NCBI GenBank assembly: GCA_947644185.1
Contig: CANRZC010000184.1
Location: forward strand, 1 to 5,339
Direction of reading: 5' to 3'
DNA from: an uncultured Acetatifactor sp.
GTDB lineage: Bacteria > Bacillota > Clostridia > Lachnospirales > Lachnospiraceae
Length of the DNA: 5,339 nucleotides
A program made the translations under genes and the position numbers. Below the pieces are notes generated by a model. That model was not told the origin of the DNA. It made no database searches and saw only the letters and a list, made by a program, of their open reading frames with translations. This document shows positions 1-5,339 of this stretch, piece by piece. Within the stretch, counting starts at the first letter, position 1; each line of letters begins with the position of its first letter.

Positions 1-22
1 GCAGAATTCTATTACTAACAGG

Positions 23-52
23 CAGGAAGCCATCTTGTAACGATGCTTCCTG
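23..52 (-). terminator. Possible weak terminator hairpin after the P5C dehydrogenase gene
   Basis: CAGGAAGC-CATC (23-34) pairs with GATG-CTTCCTG (42-52) around a 7-nt loop, leaving one bulged base. It lies about 50 nt beyond the stop codon of the minus-strand gene. The bases that follow on the minus strand (CCTGTTAGTAATAG) are only moderately T-rich and lack a clean T-run. It may be an inefficient terminator or simply a transcript-end hairpin. Confidence 0.4.
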
Positions 53-101
53 ACTGCTGTGTTTTGGGAGAAAATTCCATGCGGCCCCCGCACCGAAATG
101 C

Positions 102-1730
102 CTACGCCTCCGTCATATAAGGATAAGCAATGGCGCTGGAGGGGCTGAAGCTCTCTTTTACTGTATGAGGGCTTACCCAGCGGATGATATTCAAGGCAGT
201 GCCCGCCTTGTCATTGGTGCCAGAAGCCCTTGCGCCGCCAAAGGGCTGCTGTCCTACCACTGCCCCGGTGCACTTGTCGTTGATGTAGAAGTTGCCGGAG
301 GCATTGCGCAGCGCCTTTTCCATTTTCACGATAACCTCCCTGTCCTGGGCGAAGATAGCACCTGTAAGGGCATAGGGGGAAGCGCTGTCACAGATCTCCA
401 GGGTCTGGTCCAATTTGTCATCCTCATAGACATAGATGGAGACAATGGGTCCGAAGATCTCCTTCACCATGGATTCGTAGGTAGGTGTCTTGCAACGGAT
501 GATGGTAGGCTGCACGAACCAGCCCTTGCTGTCGTCATAGGTGCCTCCTGCCACGAACTCGCAGTCCGGCGAGGCAGCGGCTCTGTCTATGTACCCTTTG
601 CAGGTCTCAAAGGAAGCCTTGTCGATGACTGCGGCCATAAAGGTGTCGAACTCCTGTACATCTCCTACCTTCAGGGTGGCGGTCTGTTCCTTTAAGCGCT
701 TCTCCACCACTGGCCAAATGCTGGCAGGCACAAAAGCACGGGAGCAGGCAGAGCATTTCTGACCCTGGTACTCAAAGGAGCCTCGGACAATGGCTGCCAC
801 CAAAGGCTCAATGTCAGCGGTATTGTGGGCGAAGATAAAGTCCTTGCCACCAGTCTCGCCCACCAGTCTGGGATAGTTGGCGTAAGCAGCAATGTTCTCG
901 CCCACCTGCTTCCACACACTCTGGAAGACGCCGGTGGAGCCGGTGAAATGGAAGCCTGCCATCTTCGGGTGGCTTACCACATATTTGCTCATATCGCCGC
1001 CAGTGCAGGGTACGAAGTTGATGACGCCAGCGGGCAGGCCACACCATTGCAGCAGCTTCATGTAGTAATAGTTGGACAGCACTGCTGTGCGGCTGGGCTT
1101 CCACAGGGCTACGTTTCCTACAATGGCAGGAGCTGTGGGAAGGTTGCCGCCGATGGAGGTAAAGTTAAAGGGAGAGATGGCACAGATAAAGCCGTCTAAA
1201 GGTCGATAATCCTGTCTATTCCAGATGCCATCACTGCTGGCAGGCTGATCCTGAAAGATTTCCTGTGCTGCCCACACGCCGAAGCGCAGGAAGTCAGCCA
1301 GCTCGGCAATGTCGATCTCTGCCTGAAATACGGTTTTGGATTGGCCCAGCATGGTGGAGGCGTTCAGCACCTGACGGTAAGAGCCAGTGATCTGGTCAGC
1401 AGCTTTCAGGAAGATAGCGGACCGGTGCTCCCAGGGCATGGACTCCCAGGCGTCCTTTGCCGCCAAAGCAGCATCGATGGCCATCTTCAGCTCCTTTTCC
1501 CCAGCCATACAGCACTCTGCGATGACATGATGATGGTCGTGGGGAATGGTAACCTGTATGGTCTCTTCTGTCCAGACCTCCTTACCGCCTATGATCAGGG
1601 GGATTTTCACAACCTGGGCGGATTGCCTTGCCAGCTCCGCTTTCAGGGCGGCGCGCTCAGGGCTGCCGGGCAGATATCCCTTGAAGGGATCATTGGCCGG
1701 CTTTTGAATGGTAAAATATGCATTTGGCAT
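102..1730 (-). CDS. pruA: L-glutamate gamma-semialdehyde (1-pyrroline-5-carboxylate) dehydrogenase
   Basis: This cytosolic NAD(P)-dependent aldehyde dehydrogenase oxidises L-glutamate 5-semialdehyde (in equilibrium with 1-pyrroline-5-carboxylate) to L-glutamate, the second step of proline catabolism. The 542-residue protein matches the usual length of the stand-alone ALDH4A1-like type. Visible motifs in order: SPFNF with the oxyanion Asn189; LWKPS with the cofactor-binding Lys211; FTGSTGVF (262-269) of the Rossmann fold; VGETGGKDF with the conserved Glu292; GQKCSACS with the catalytic Cys326; EIFGPIVS (424-431); and PFGGARASGTNDKAG (497-511), the loop that anchors the substrate carboxylate and separates this family from other aldehyde dehydrogenases. 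All key residues are present. The ATG start is supported by GGAGG 9 nt upstream (about 1740-1744) and a near-consensus promoter. No proline dehydrogenase lies in the window, so the partner enzyme must be elsewhere or the substrate comes from arginine/ornithine breakdown. The symbol rests on family recognition; rocA is an alternative name in Firmicutes. Confidence 0.95.
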   Translation of the reverse strand: MPNAYFTIQKPANDPFKGYLPGSPERAALKAELARQSAQVVKIPLIIGGKEVWTEETIQVTIPHDHHHVIAECCMAGEKELKMAIDAALAAKDAWESMPWEHRSAIFLKAADQITGSYRQVLNASTMLGQSKTVFQAEIDIAELADFLRFGVWAAQEIFQDQPASSDGIWNRQDYRPLDGFICAISPFNFTSIGGNLPTAPAIVGNVALWKPSRTAVLSNYYYMKLLQWCGLPAGVINFVPCTGGDMSKYVVSHPKMAGFHFTGSTGVFQSVWKQVGENIAAYANYPRLVGETGGKDFIFAHNTADIEPLVAAIVRGSFEYQGQKCSACSRAFVPASIWPVVEKRLKEQTATLKVGDVQEFDTFMAAVIDKASFETCKGYIDRAAASPDCEFVAGGTYDDSKGWFVQPTIIRCKTPTYESMVKEIFGPIVSIYVYEDDKLDQTLEICDSASPYALTGAIFAQDREVIVKMEKALRNASGNFYINDKCTGAVVGQQPFGGARASGTNDKAGTALNIIRWVSPHTVKESFSPSSAIAYPYMTEA

Positions 1731-1737
1731 GTTCTTG

Positions 1738-1744
1738 CACCTCC
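1738..1744 (-). promoter_or_regulatory. Ribosome binding site of the P5C dehydrogenase gene
   Basis: Read on the minus strand, GGAGGTG lies 9 nt (counted from GGAGG) before the ATG at 1730. This is optimal spacing and fixes the start codon. Confidence 0.8.
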
Positions 1745-1780
1745 ATATATGCTAAAATGTTGTAAAATAAAGCTATTTTC

Positions 1781-1809
1781 AGTATACTATGGGGCTTTTG
1801 CAGTGTCAA
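1781..1809 (-). promoter_or_regulatory. Sigma-A-type promoter of the P5C dehydrogenase gene
   Basis: On the minus strand, TTGACA (1809-1804) is separated by exactly 17 nt from TATACT (1786-1781). That is a perfect -35 box and a -10 box with one mismatch. Transcription would start near 1774, giving a leader of about 40-45 nt that contains the GGAGG ribosome binding site. The boxes are seen directly; promoter function is inferred. Confidence 0.85.
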
Positions 1810-1820
1810 GCGCTCCCAGA

Positions 1821-1837
1821 CATTCAACTGTTGGATG
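1821..1837. repeat. Imperfect 17-bp dyad between divergent promoters, candidate operator
   Basis: CATTCAAC, one central T, then GTTGGATG: half-sites are complementary at 7 of 8 positions. The one-base centre rules out an RNA hairpin, so a dimeric DNA-binding protein would be the natural reader. It begins 11 bp upstream of the -35 box of the dehydrogenase promoter and lies upstream of the XRE-methyltransferase gene. The XRE-domain protein encoded next door is a possible ligand, but this is only positional inference. Confidence 0.3.
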
Positions 1838-1868
1838 AATTCTCTGCCCGGACTCTCTTTCCGCGTTA

Positions 1869-1897
1869 TTGCGCTCTGGGCATTCCTACGTTAAGAT
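1869..1897 (+). promoter_or_regulatory. Weak candidate promoter of the XRE-methyltransferase gene
   Basis: TTGCGC (1869-1874) and TAAGAT (1892-1897) are separated by 17 bp, matching the consensus at 3/6 and 4/6 positions. An overlapping GATAAT (1895-1900) is a better -10 box but has no -35 partner at proper spacing. No stronger pair is visible between the divergent dehydrogenase promoter and the gene, so expression may be low or regulator-dependent. Confidence 0.3.
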
Positions 1898-1933
1898 AAT
1901 GAGGTACCTGAGGGAAGGGATCCTCACAGGAGA

Positions 1934-1940
1934 AAGGTGG
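1934..1940 (+). promoter_or_regulatory. Ribosome binding site choosing the ATG start of the XRE-methyltransferase
   Basis: AAGGTGG sits 5 nt before the ATG at 1946, while AGGAG (1928-1932) sits only 4 nt before an alternative in-frame GTG at 1937. The ATG is preferred because of its codon and spacing, and because the helix-turn-helix homology begins directly after it. The two starts differ by only three residues. Confidence 0.55.
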
Positions 1941-1945
1941 CACAC

Positions 1946-2785
1946 ATGGAACACTTGAAAACAGGTGAAGTCATAAGCAAAAGGCGCAGGGAGTTAGGTT
2001 TGACCCAGAACCAGCTGGCGAAATCTCTGAACATTTCCTTTCAGGCAGTCTCAAAGTGGGAGAATAGCACTGCCTACCCGGACATCGAAATGCTTCCAAG
2101 GCTGGCGGCAGCTCTCCACACCACTGTAGATGCCCTGCTGGGGTACCGAAGTGTGGTGACAGATTATGACAAACGCTATGATACAGAGGACTACTATTGG
2201 GGGCTTGCGCCCAATCGCATCTGCTATGAGATCATGAAGCTTCTCCCACCTATAAAGCCCTACCGGGTACTGGACATGGGCTGTGGGGAGGGAAAGGACG
2301 CTGTGTTTCTGGCAAAATGCGGCTATTCTGTGACAGCCTTTGACATATCCTGGCAGGGAATTGAAAAGGGGAAACGCCTGGCGGAGCACAATCATGTGGA
2401 CGTCAGGTTCTTCAAGGCGGACATTCTGGATTACCAGCCAGATCAGGAATATCATGTGATTTTCAGCAGCGGCATGCTCCATTTCATTCCTAAGCCCAGC
2501 CGGCAGGAGCTCTGTGACAGCTTGAAGGCCCATACAGTAGACGGGGGTATCAACGCTCTGAATGTATTTGTCAAAAAGCCTTTTGTCACTAGGGCGTGGA
2601 ACAATCCAGAGGATGAGAAGCTGCGTCATCCCTGGTATTCCGGGGAGCTGTTTGGCTATTACCATGACTGGCTGTTCCAAACATGCAGGGAAGAGGTCTT
2701 CGATTGCAACAGCGGCGGTGTGCCCCACAAGCATTGTATGGATACACTGATTGCCCAGAAAATAGCAGGGGGAACGACATTATAA
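1946..2785 (+). CDS. XRE-family helix-turn-helix / TehB-like SAM-dependent methyltransferase fusion
   Basis: The 279-residue protein has two domains. Residues about 5-65 form an XRE/Cro-type helix-turn-helix, with the typical string RRELGLTQNQLAKSL, the recognition-helix segment SFQAVSKWE (31-39), and the closing ALLGY. Residues about 74-275 form a class I methyltransferase. VLDMGCGEG (108-116) is the glycine-rich SAM-binding motif I. Asp133 ends strand beta-2 and should hold the ribose. ADIL (158-161) is the adenine-contact acidic segment, and IFSSGMLHFIP (172-182) is motif IV/post-IV. There is no NPPY/DPPY, so DNA-adenine methylation is unlikely. The pattern of motif I, the post-beta-2 region and the C-terminal GELFGYYHDW resembles TehB, the SAM-dependent enzyme linked to tellurite resistance; the actual substrate is unknown. 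It may be a transcription factor that senses or uses SAM, or a DNA-bound enzyme. It diverges from the dehydrogenase gene and lies 85 nt ahead of the ATPase gene. An upstream GTG at 1937 is the alternative start. Confidence 0.88.
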   Translation: MEHLKTGEVISKRRRELGLTQNQLAKSLNISFQAVSKWENSTAYPDIEMLPRLAAALHTTVDALLGYRSVVTDYDKRYDTEDYYWGLAPNRICYEIMKLLPPIKPYRVLDMGCGEGKDAVFLAKCGYSVTAFDISWQGIEKGKRLAEHNHVDVRFFKADILDYQPDQEYHVIFSSGMLHFIPKPSRQELCDSLKAHTVDGGINALNVFVKKPFVTRAWNNPEDEKLRHPWYSGELFGYYHDWLFQTCREEVFDCNSGGVPHKHCMDTLIAQKIAGGTTL

Positions 2786-2804
2786 AATAAATCACCGCAA
2801 AGCC

Positions 2805-2833
2805 TTGACAGCAACGTCTTCTCCACTTATAAT
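2805..2833 (+). promoter_or_regulatory. Perfect-consensus sigma-A promoter of the ATPase gene
   Basis: TTGACA (2805-2810), 17 bp spacer, TATAAT (2828-2833): both hexamers match the housekeeping consensus at 12 of 12 positions with ideal spacing. Transcription would start near 2840, giving a leader of about 30 nt that contains the ribosome binding site. It lies wholly in the gap after the methyltransferase stop codon, so the ATPase gene can be expressed independently. Confidence 0.9.
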
Positions 2834-2858
2834 AATTTTGTTCGATAGCAACCGAGTC

Positions 2859-2866
2859 GGAGGTGG
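2859..2866 (+). promoter_or_regulatory. Ribosome binding site fixing the ATPase start
   Basis: GGAGGTGG lies 7 nt (from GGAGG) before the ATG at 2871. Together with the promoter at 2805-2833 it excludes the in-frame TTG at 2805 as start, since that TTG is the first triplet of the -35 box and lies upstream of the expected transcript. Confidence 0.85.
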
Positions 2867-2870
2867 CCGA

Positions 2871-4250
2871 ATGAAATTTTATGGGCGAGAGAGACAAAAA
2901 AATCAGATTCACAAAATGCTTCGTACTGAGAACCAGGAGACGATTCTGATTTTTGGCAGAAGGCGCATTGGCAAAAGTGAGCTAATCAAGCAGTGTCTGA
3001 GGGAGACAGAGATACCCAGCATTTATTTTGAGTGCAAGCAGACTTCGGAGGGCAACAATGTGGAAAGCCTGTCGGAGCTGGTGTCGGAACGCTTCGGCTA
3101 TCCACGGCTTGCCTATAAAGGAATGGAAGAACTGCTGAAATTTCTTTACGAAAAGGCCTGGGACGAGAAGCTTATTTTGGTTCTGGATGAATATTCCTAT
3201 CTTCGGGATAATGTAAAGGGGATGGACAGCATCCTGCAGGCTTTGATTGACCAAAACAGGGATTTCTCTGCCATGAAGCTGATTCTCTGCGGCTCCTACG
3301 TGGACACTATGAAGGGACTGCTTTCCGGGCAGAGCCCAATATTTGGTAGGGTGGATCTGACTATCGATCTAAAGCCCATGGATTATTATGAATCATCGCT
3401 GTTCTATCCGGAATTTTCGGATGAGGACAAGGTGCGGCTTTACAGCGTGTTCGGCGGGGTTCCCTATTATAACCGGCTGATCGCTCCAGGGGAGACGGTG
3501 CGGGAGAATATTATCCGGCTGATTGCCTCCCCCGGCGCACGGCTGGAAAACGAGGTGTCCATGTACTTAAGCTCCGAGATATCCCGGATTACCAATGCCA
3601 ACGAAGTGTTTGAGGCGCTGGCAAGGGGCTTTTCCAGGTACAAGGATATCCTGGATCAGTCCCATGTATCCAGTGGGCCTACTCTGGTGGACGTACTGGA
3701 TAAGCTGATTCGCATGGATGTAGTGAAAAAGGTAGCGCCCATCAACGATGAAAATAACAGGAAAAAAGCAGGATATGTCATCAGCGACAATCTGTCCCTG
3801 TTCTATTACAAATATATCTTCAGAAATATTTCCCGCATGAATGTCATGGATACGGAGGTTTTCTGCAGTCGGTATCTCTGGGAGGATTTTGAGGCCAAAC
3901 ATGTGCCCCAGGCATTCGAAGAAATCTGCCGCCAATATTTGATTCGCTGTAACCGTGCAGGCATACTGGAGGAGTCCTTTGAAAAAATCGGAAAATACTA
4001 TTATGATGACCCAGCAAACGGTAGAAACGGGGAGTTCGACATTGTCACGCTGGATCCAAAGGGCTACATCTTCTATGAGGCGAAATTCCGAAAGGAGCCG
4101 GTGACGGACAGGATGATCCGGGAGGAGCTGGAACAGGTCAGGAGTGTGGGTCTATTCTGTTATAAGTTTGGCTTTTTTTCCAGGAGTGGTTTTAGCTGTA
4201 AACAGCGAGAGAATGTGATTTTGACAGATCTGGAAGATTTATATCAGTAA
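2871..4250 (+). CDS. P-loop ATPase (archaeal ATPase_2 family) with C-terminal DUF234-like, PD-(D/E)XK-type domain
   Basis: The 459-residue protein starts with the family's typical FYGRERQ box. Walker A is GRRRIGKS (29-36), Walker B is LILVLDE (101-107), and ILCGS (138-142) fits sensor 1, so the ATPase core looks active. Residues about 210-340 are predicted helical and probably include a winged-helix segment (VLDKLIRMDVVKKVAP). The C-terminal part carries EFD (388-390) followed by YEAKF (402-406). Asp390, Glu403 and Lys405 fit the D-x(n)-E-x-K active-site pattern of PD-(D/E)XK nucleases, as known for DUF234-type tails of this STAND/ATPase_2 family. No signal peptide or membrane segment is apparent, so the protein should be cytosolic. 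These proteins are common in archaea and Clostridia, often in many copies, and their cellular role is not settled. A DNA-linked or defence role is conceivable but not shown here. The gene follows the XRE-methyltransferase gene on the same strand but has its own very strong promoter. Confidence 0.9.
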   Translation: MKFYGRERQKNQIHKMLRTENQETILIFGRRRIGKSELIKQCLRETEIPSIYFECKQTSEGNNVESLSELVSERFGYPRLAYKGMEELLKFLYEKAWDEKLILVLDEYSYLRDNVKGMDSILQALIDQNRDFSAMKLILCGSYVDTMKGLLSGQSPIFGRVDLTIDLKPMDYYESSLFYPEFSDEDKVRLYSVFGGVPYYNRLIAPGETVRENIIRLIASPGARLENEVSMYLSSEISRITNANEVFEALARGFSRYKDILDQSHVSSGPTLVDVLDKLIRMDVVKKVAPINDENNRKKAGYVISDNLSLFYYKYIFRNISRMNVMDTEVFCSRYLWEDFEAKHVPQAFEEICRQYLIRCNRAGILEESFEKIGKYYYDDPANGRNGEFDIVTLDPKGYIFYEAKFRKEPVTDRMIREELEQVRSVGLFCYKFGFFSRSGFSCKQRENVILTDLEDLYQ

Positions 4251-4330
4251 GCAGCGCATTTTCCCTTACTCGTGGCCTGGCCCCATGCTACCTTGGCAGC
4301 AAACTTCCCATTGCGGGCCTGCGCACAGAA

Positions 4331-4362
4331 AAGGGACTGGTACAATTTCCACACAGTCCCTT
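4331..4362. terminator. Likely bidirectional terminator between convergent genes
   Basis: AAGGGACTG (4331-4339) and CAGTCCCTT (4354-4362) form a perfect 9-bp stem around a 14-nt loop. On the minus strand the stem end runs into TTTTCTG, and on the plus strand it is followed by TTGTTTCCTTT. It lies about 80 nt beyond the ATPase stop codon and 22 nt beyond the stop codon of the AraC-type gene, so it can serve both transcripts. Confidence 0.75.
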
Positions 4363-4383
4363 GTTTCCTTTCAATAGATAACC

Positions 4384-5229
4384 CTATCTTTTCACCACAG
4401 GCACCCACACCTCATACTGGGCGTTCTGGGGATCCGGGTTTAGATAAACCTCCACATCTGGAGCATTGCCATATTCATATCCAGAGGTGGGCAGCCATTC
4501 CGTGATAATGCGCTGCTCCAGCTCCTGGATGGAATCATTGGTTCCCGTCCCAGGAAACACGGCCCAGGTGGCAGCAGGCACTGTATATTCCTCCAGCTCC
4601 CCTTTTGGCTGTGAGGTGGGTACGGCGATGTAGTACCGCCAGGGCTCAGGGTCATTGCAGGTGCTGACGCCCAGCACGCCCATGGGCGGTGTGTCCATCA
4701 TGCCGATAAGCCGCTGCAATGTGCCATTTGCGGAGATCTCTCCCCATTTGGCGGGAATCACCGCAAAGTTTTTCTCAATGTCCTTGTCCAAGGGCACAGA
4801 TACGCCTACGATCCGAAATGCTTCCTTTGTCTCAATTCGATAATTCATTTCTTCCACTCCTTTGACTGTAATTTTGAACACAATAGGCGGGAAGGATTTG
4901 ACAGACACCCCTTCATTTTTCACAGCGGACGGGGCGATTCCATGGATGGACTGGAAAGCTCTGTTGAATGCGGTGGGAGAACTGTACCCATATTTACCCG
5001 CCACATCAATGATTTTCATGTCCTTTCCCTGCAAATCTACAGCGGCCAGGGACATCTTTCTGCGACGGATATACTCGGATAGCGGGACTCCTGCCATATA
5101 AGTGAACATCCTCTGAAAATGATAGGAAGAACAGCAGGCAATCCGCCCTAGTTGCTCCATATCTAAGTCTTCTGTCAAATGCGTCTCAATATAGTTTATG
5201 GCATCATTTAACCTTTCTATCCATTCCAT
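4384..5229 (-). CDS. AraC-family transcriptional regulator with GyrI-like effector-binding domain
   Basis: The 281-residue cytosolic protein has an N-terminal AraC/XylS DNA-binding unit (about 1-105). The first helix-turn-helix (about 22-43) contains MEQLGRIACCSSYHFQRMF and the second (about 71-94) contains IIDVAGKYGYSSPTAFNRAF. It ends with the characteristic GIAPSAVK (97-104). Residues about 129-281 form a GyrI-like/Rob-type effector-binding domain, with the opening strand YRIETKEAFRIVGVSV, the central EEYTVPAATWAVFPGTG, and the closing YEVWVPVVKR. This arrangement (DNA binding first, sensor last) is that of Rob-like regulators, which respond to small hydrophobic or cationic molecules and often control efflux or stress genes. 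No such target is in the window; it may lie beyond position 5339. The ATG start is supported by AGGAGG (5244-5239) 9 nt upstream. An internal strong ribosome binding site at the domain junction is described separately. Confidence 0.93.
   Translation of the reverse strand: MEWIERLNDAINYIETHLTEDLDMEQLGRIACCSSYHFQRMFTYMAGVPLSEYIRRRKMSLAAVDLQGKDMKIIDVAGKYGYSSPTAFNRAFQSIHGIAPSAVKNEGVSVKSFPPIVFKITVKGVEEMNYRIETKEAFRIVGVSVPLDKDIEKNFAVIPAKWGEISANGTLQRLIGMMDTPPMGVLGVSTCNDPEPWRYYIAVPTSQPKGELEEYTVPAATWAVFPGTGTNDSIQELEQRIITEWLPTSGYEYGNAPDVEVYLNPDPQNAQYEVWVPVVKR
4857..4863 (-). promoter_or_regulatory. Internal ribosome binding site at the AraC/GyrI domain junction
   Basis: Read on the minus strand, AAAGGAG lies 8 nt before an in-frame ATG at 4848 (Met128). 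Initiation there would give a 154-residue protein made only of the GyrI-like effector-binding domain. The sequence is seen directly; its use is inferred. Confidence 0.45.
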
Positions 5230-5238
5230 CTCTCAAAT

Positions 5239-5244
5239 CCTCCT
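5239..5244 (-). promoter_or_regulatory. Ribosome binding site of the AraC-family gene
   Basis: AGGAGG on the minus strand, 9 nt before the ATG at 5229; it fixes the start of the full-length regulator. Confidence 0.8.
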
Positions 5245-5254
5245 GTCTGCTGCA

Positions 5255-5260
5255 ATTATA
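5255..5260 (-). promoter_or_regulatory. Perfect -10 box without a -35 box, upstream of the AraC-family gene
   Basis: TATAAT on the minus strand (5260-5255) is perfect, but 16-18 nt upstream there are only purine-rich hexamers such as AGGAAA, and no TGn extension precedes it. This is the pattern of an activator-dependent promoter. A second TATAAT on the minus strand (5328-5323) could use a -35 box that would lie outside the window. Confidence 0.5.
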
Positions 5261-5275
5261 GCTTACCCCATAGGC

Positions 5276-5310
5276 TTTTTCCTCTCTGTCCCTGCACGGA
5301 AAAAGAGAGG
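5276..5310. repeat. Overlapping inverted repeats upstream of the AraC-family gene
   Basis: CCTCTCT (5281-5287) pairs with AGAGAGG (5304-5310), and alternatively TTTTTCC (5276-5282) pairs with GGAAAAA (5298-5304). The two 7-bp pairings overlap and exclude each other. They cover the place where a -35 box would be for the -10 at 5260-5255, so an operator or, if transcription begins further upstream, a leader hairpin is possible. The tract is low-complexity, so chance is not excluded. Confidence 0.35.
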
Positions 5311-5321
5311 TTGGATTCTAT

Positions 5322-5333
5322 TATTATATAATA
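5322..5333. repeat. Perfect 12-bp AT palindrome with TATAAT on both strands
   Basis: TATTATATAATA is identical to its reverse complement and presents a -10-like TATAAT on each strand. No -35 box pairs with the plus-strand copy; the minus-strand partner would fall beyond the window edge. It could be part of a distal promoter of the AraC-family gene. Confidence 0.3.
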
Positions 5334-5339
5334 CTTGCC

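Noticed and set aside
81..91. GCGG-CCC-CCGC mini-hairpin just after the dehydrogenase stop codon
   Set aside because: The stem has only 4 bp with a 3-nt loop and no adjacent T-run in the minus direction; too small to call a terminator.
165..695. Open frame of 176 codons on the plus strand opposite the dehydrogenase gene
   Set aside because: It is fully antisense to a clearly real enzyme gene, has no recognisable domain or ribosome binding site, and is explained by codon bias of the gene below it. Other plus-strand frames at 825-1199 and 1341-1838 are rejected likewise.
1815..1880. CCCAGA (1815-1820) and TCTGGG (1875-1880) as an inverted repeat
   Set aside because: Only 6 bp with 54 bp between the arms; pairing does not extend and is expected by chance.
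2051..2734. Minus-strand open frame of 227 codons
   Set aside because: It lies opposite the XRE-methyltransferase gene, whose motifs are unambiguous, and its translation shows no family resemblance.
1946..4250. Restriction-modification pair (methyltransferase plus nuclease-like ATPase)
   Set aside because: The methyltransferase lacks the NPPY/DPPY motif and the PC motif of DNA methyltransferases and has no target-recognition domain; it looks TehB-like instead.
4272..4505. Plus-strand open frame of 77 codons in the convergent gap
   Set aside because: It runs through the terminator hairpin and into the antisense of the AraC-type gene, with no ribosome binding site or known domain.

Overview
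The window holds four intact protein-coding genes and short regulatory gaps, with no RNA gene, CRISPR array or insertion sequence that I can see. Strong AGGAGG-type ribosome binding sites, near-perfect TTGACA/TATAAT promoters, moderate base composition and the gene families all suggest a Firmicute. A gut Clostridia/Lachnospiraceae-type genome is my best guess, but it is an inference and not a demonstrated assignment.

Layout: positions 102-1730 (minus strand) encode a full-length L-glutamate gamma-semialdehyde (1-pyrroline-5-carboxylate) dehydrogenase, the second step of proline breakdown. It has a near-consensus promoter and possibly a weak hairpin terminator at 23-52. Divergent from it, across a 215-bp gap, is a plus-strand gene (1946-2785) that fuses an XRE/Cro-type helix-turn-helix to a TehB-like SAM-dependent methyltransferase. 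On the same strand follows an 'archaeal-type' P-loop ATPase with a C-terminal DUF234-type domain carrying PD-(D/E)XK nuclease-like residues (2871-4250). This gene has its own promoter with perfect -35 and -10 boxes 17 bp apart. That promoter shows that the longer open frame beginning at the TTG at 2805 is not the real protein start, because that TTG is the first triplet of the -35 box. A hairpin at 4331-4362 lies between the convergent gene ends and probably terminates both sides. The last gene (5229-4384, minus) is an AraC-family regulator with a GyrI-like effector-binding domain.

The genes do not form one obvious pathway. The dehydrogenase is a stand-alone metabolic gene; no proline dehydrogenase is in view. 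The methyltransferase fusion and the ATPase are co-oriented, but each appears able to be expressed separately. The AraC regulator has no evident target in the window.

The most interesting points are: (1) a strong internal ribosome binding site and in-frame ATG exactly at the domain junction of the AraC/GyrI regulator, which could yield a free effector-binding domain, as in the TipAL/TipAS case; (2) the XRE-TehB-like fusion; (3) the ATPase-nuclease-like protein under a perfect promoter; (4) dyads in the two upstream regions that could be operators.
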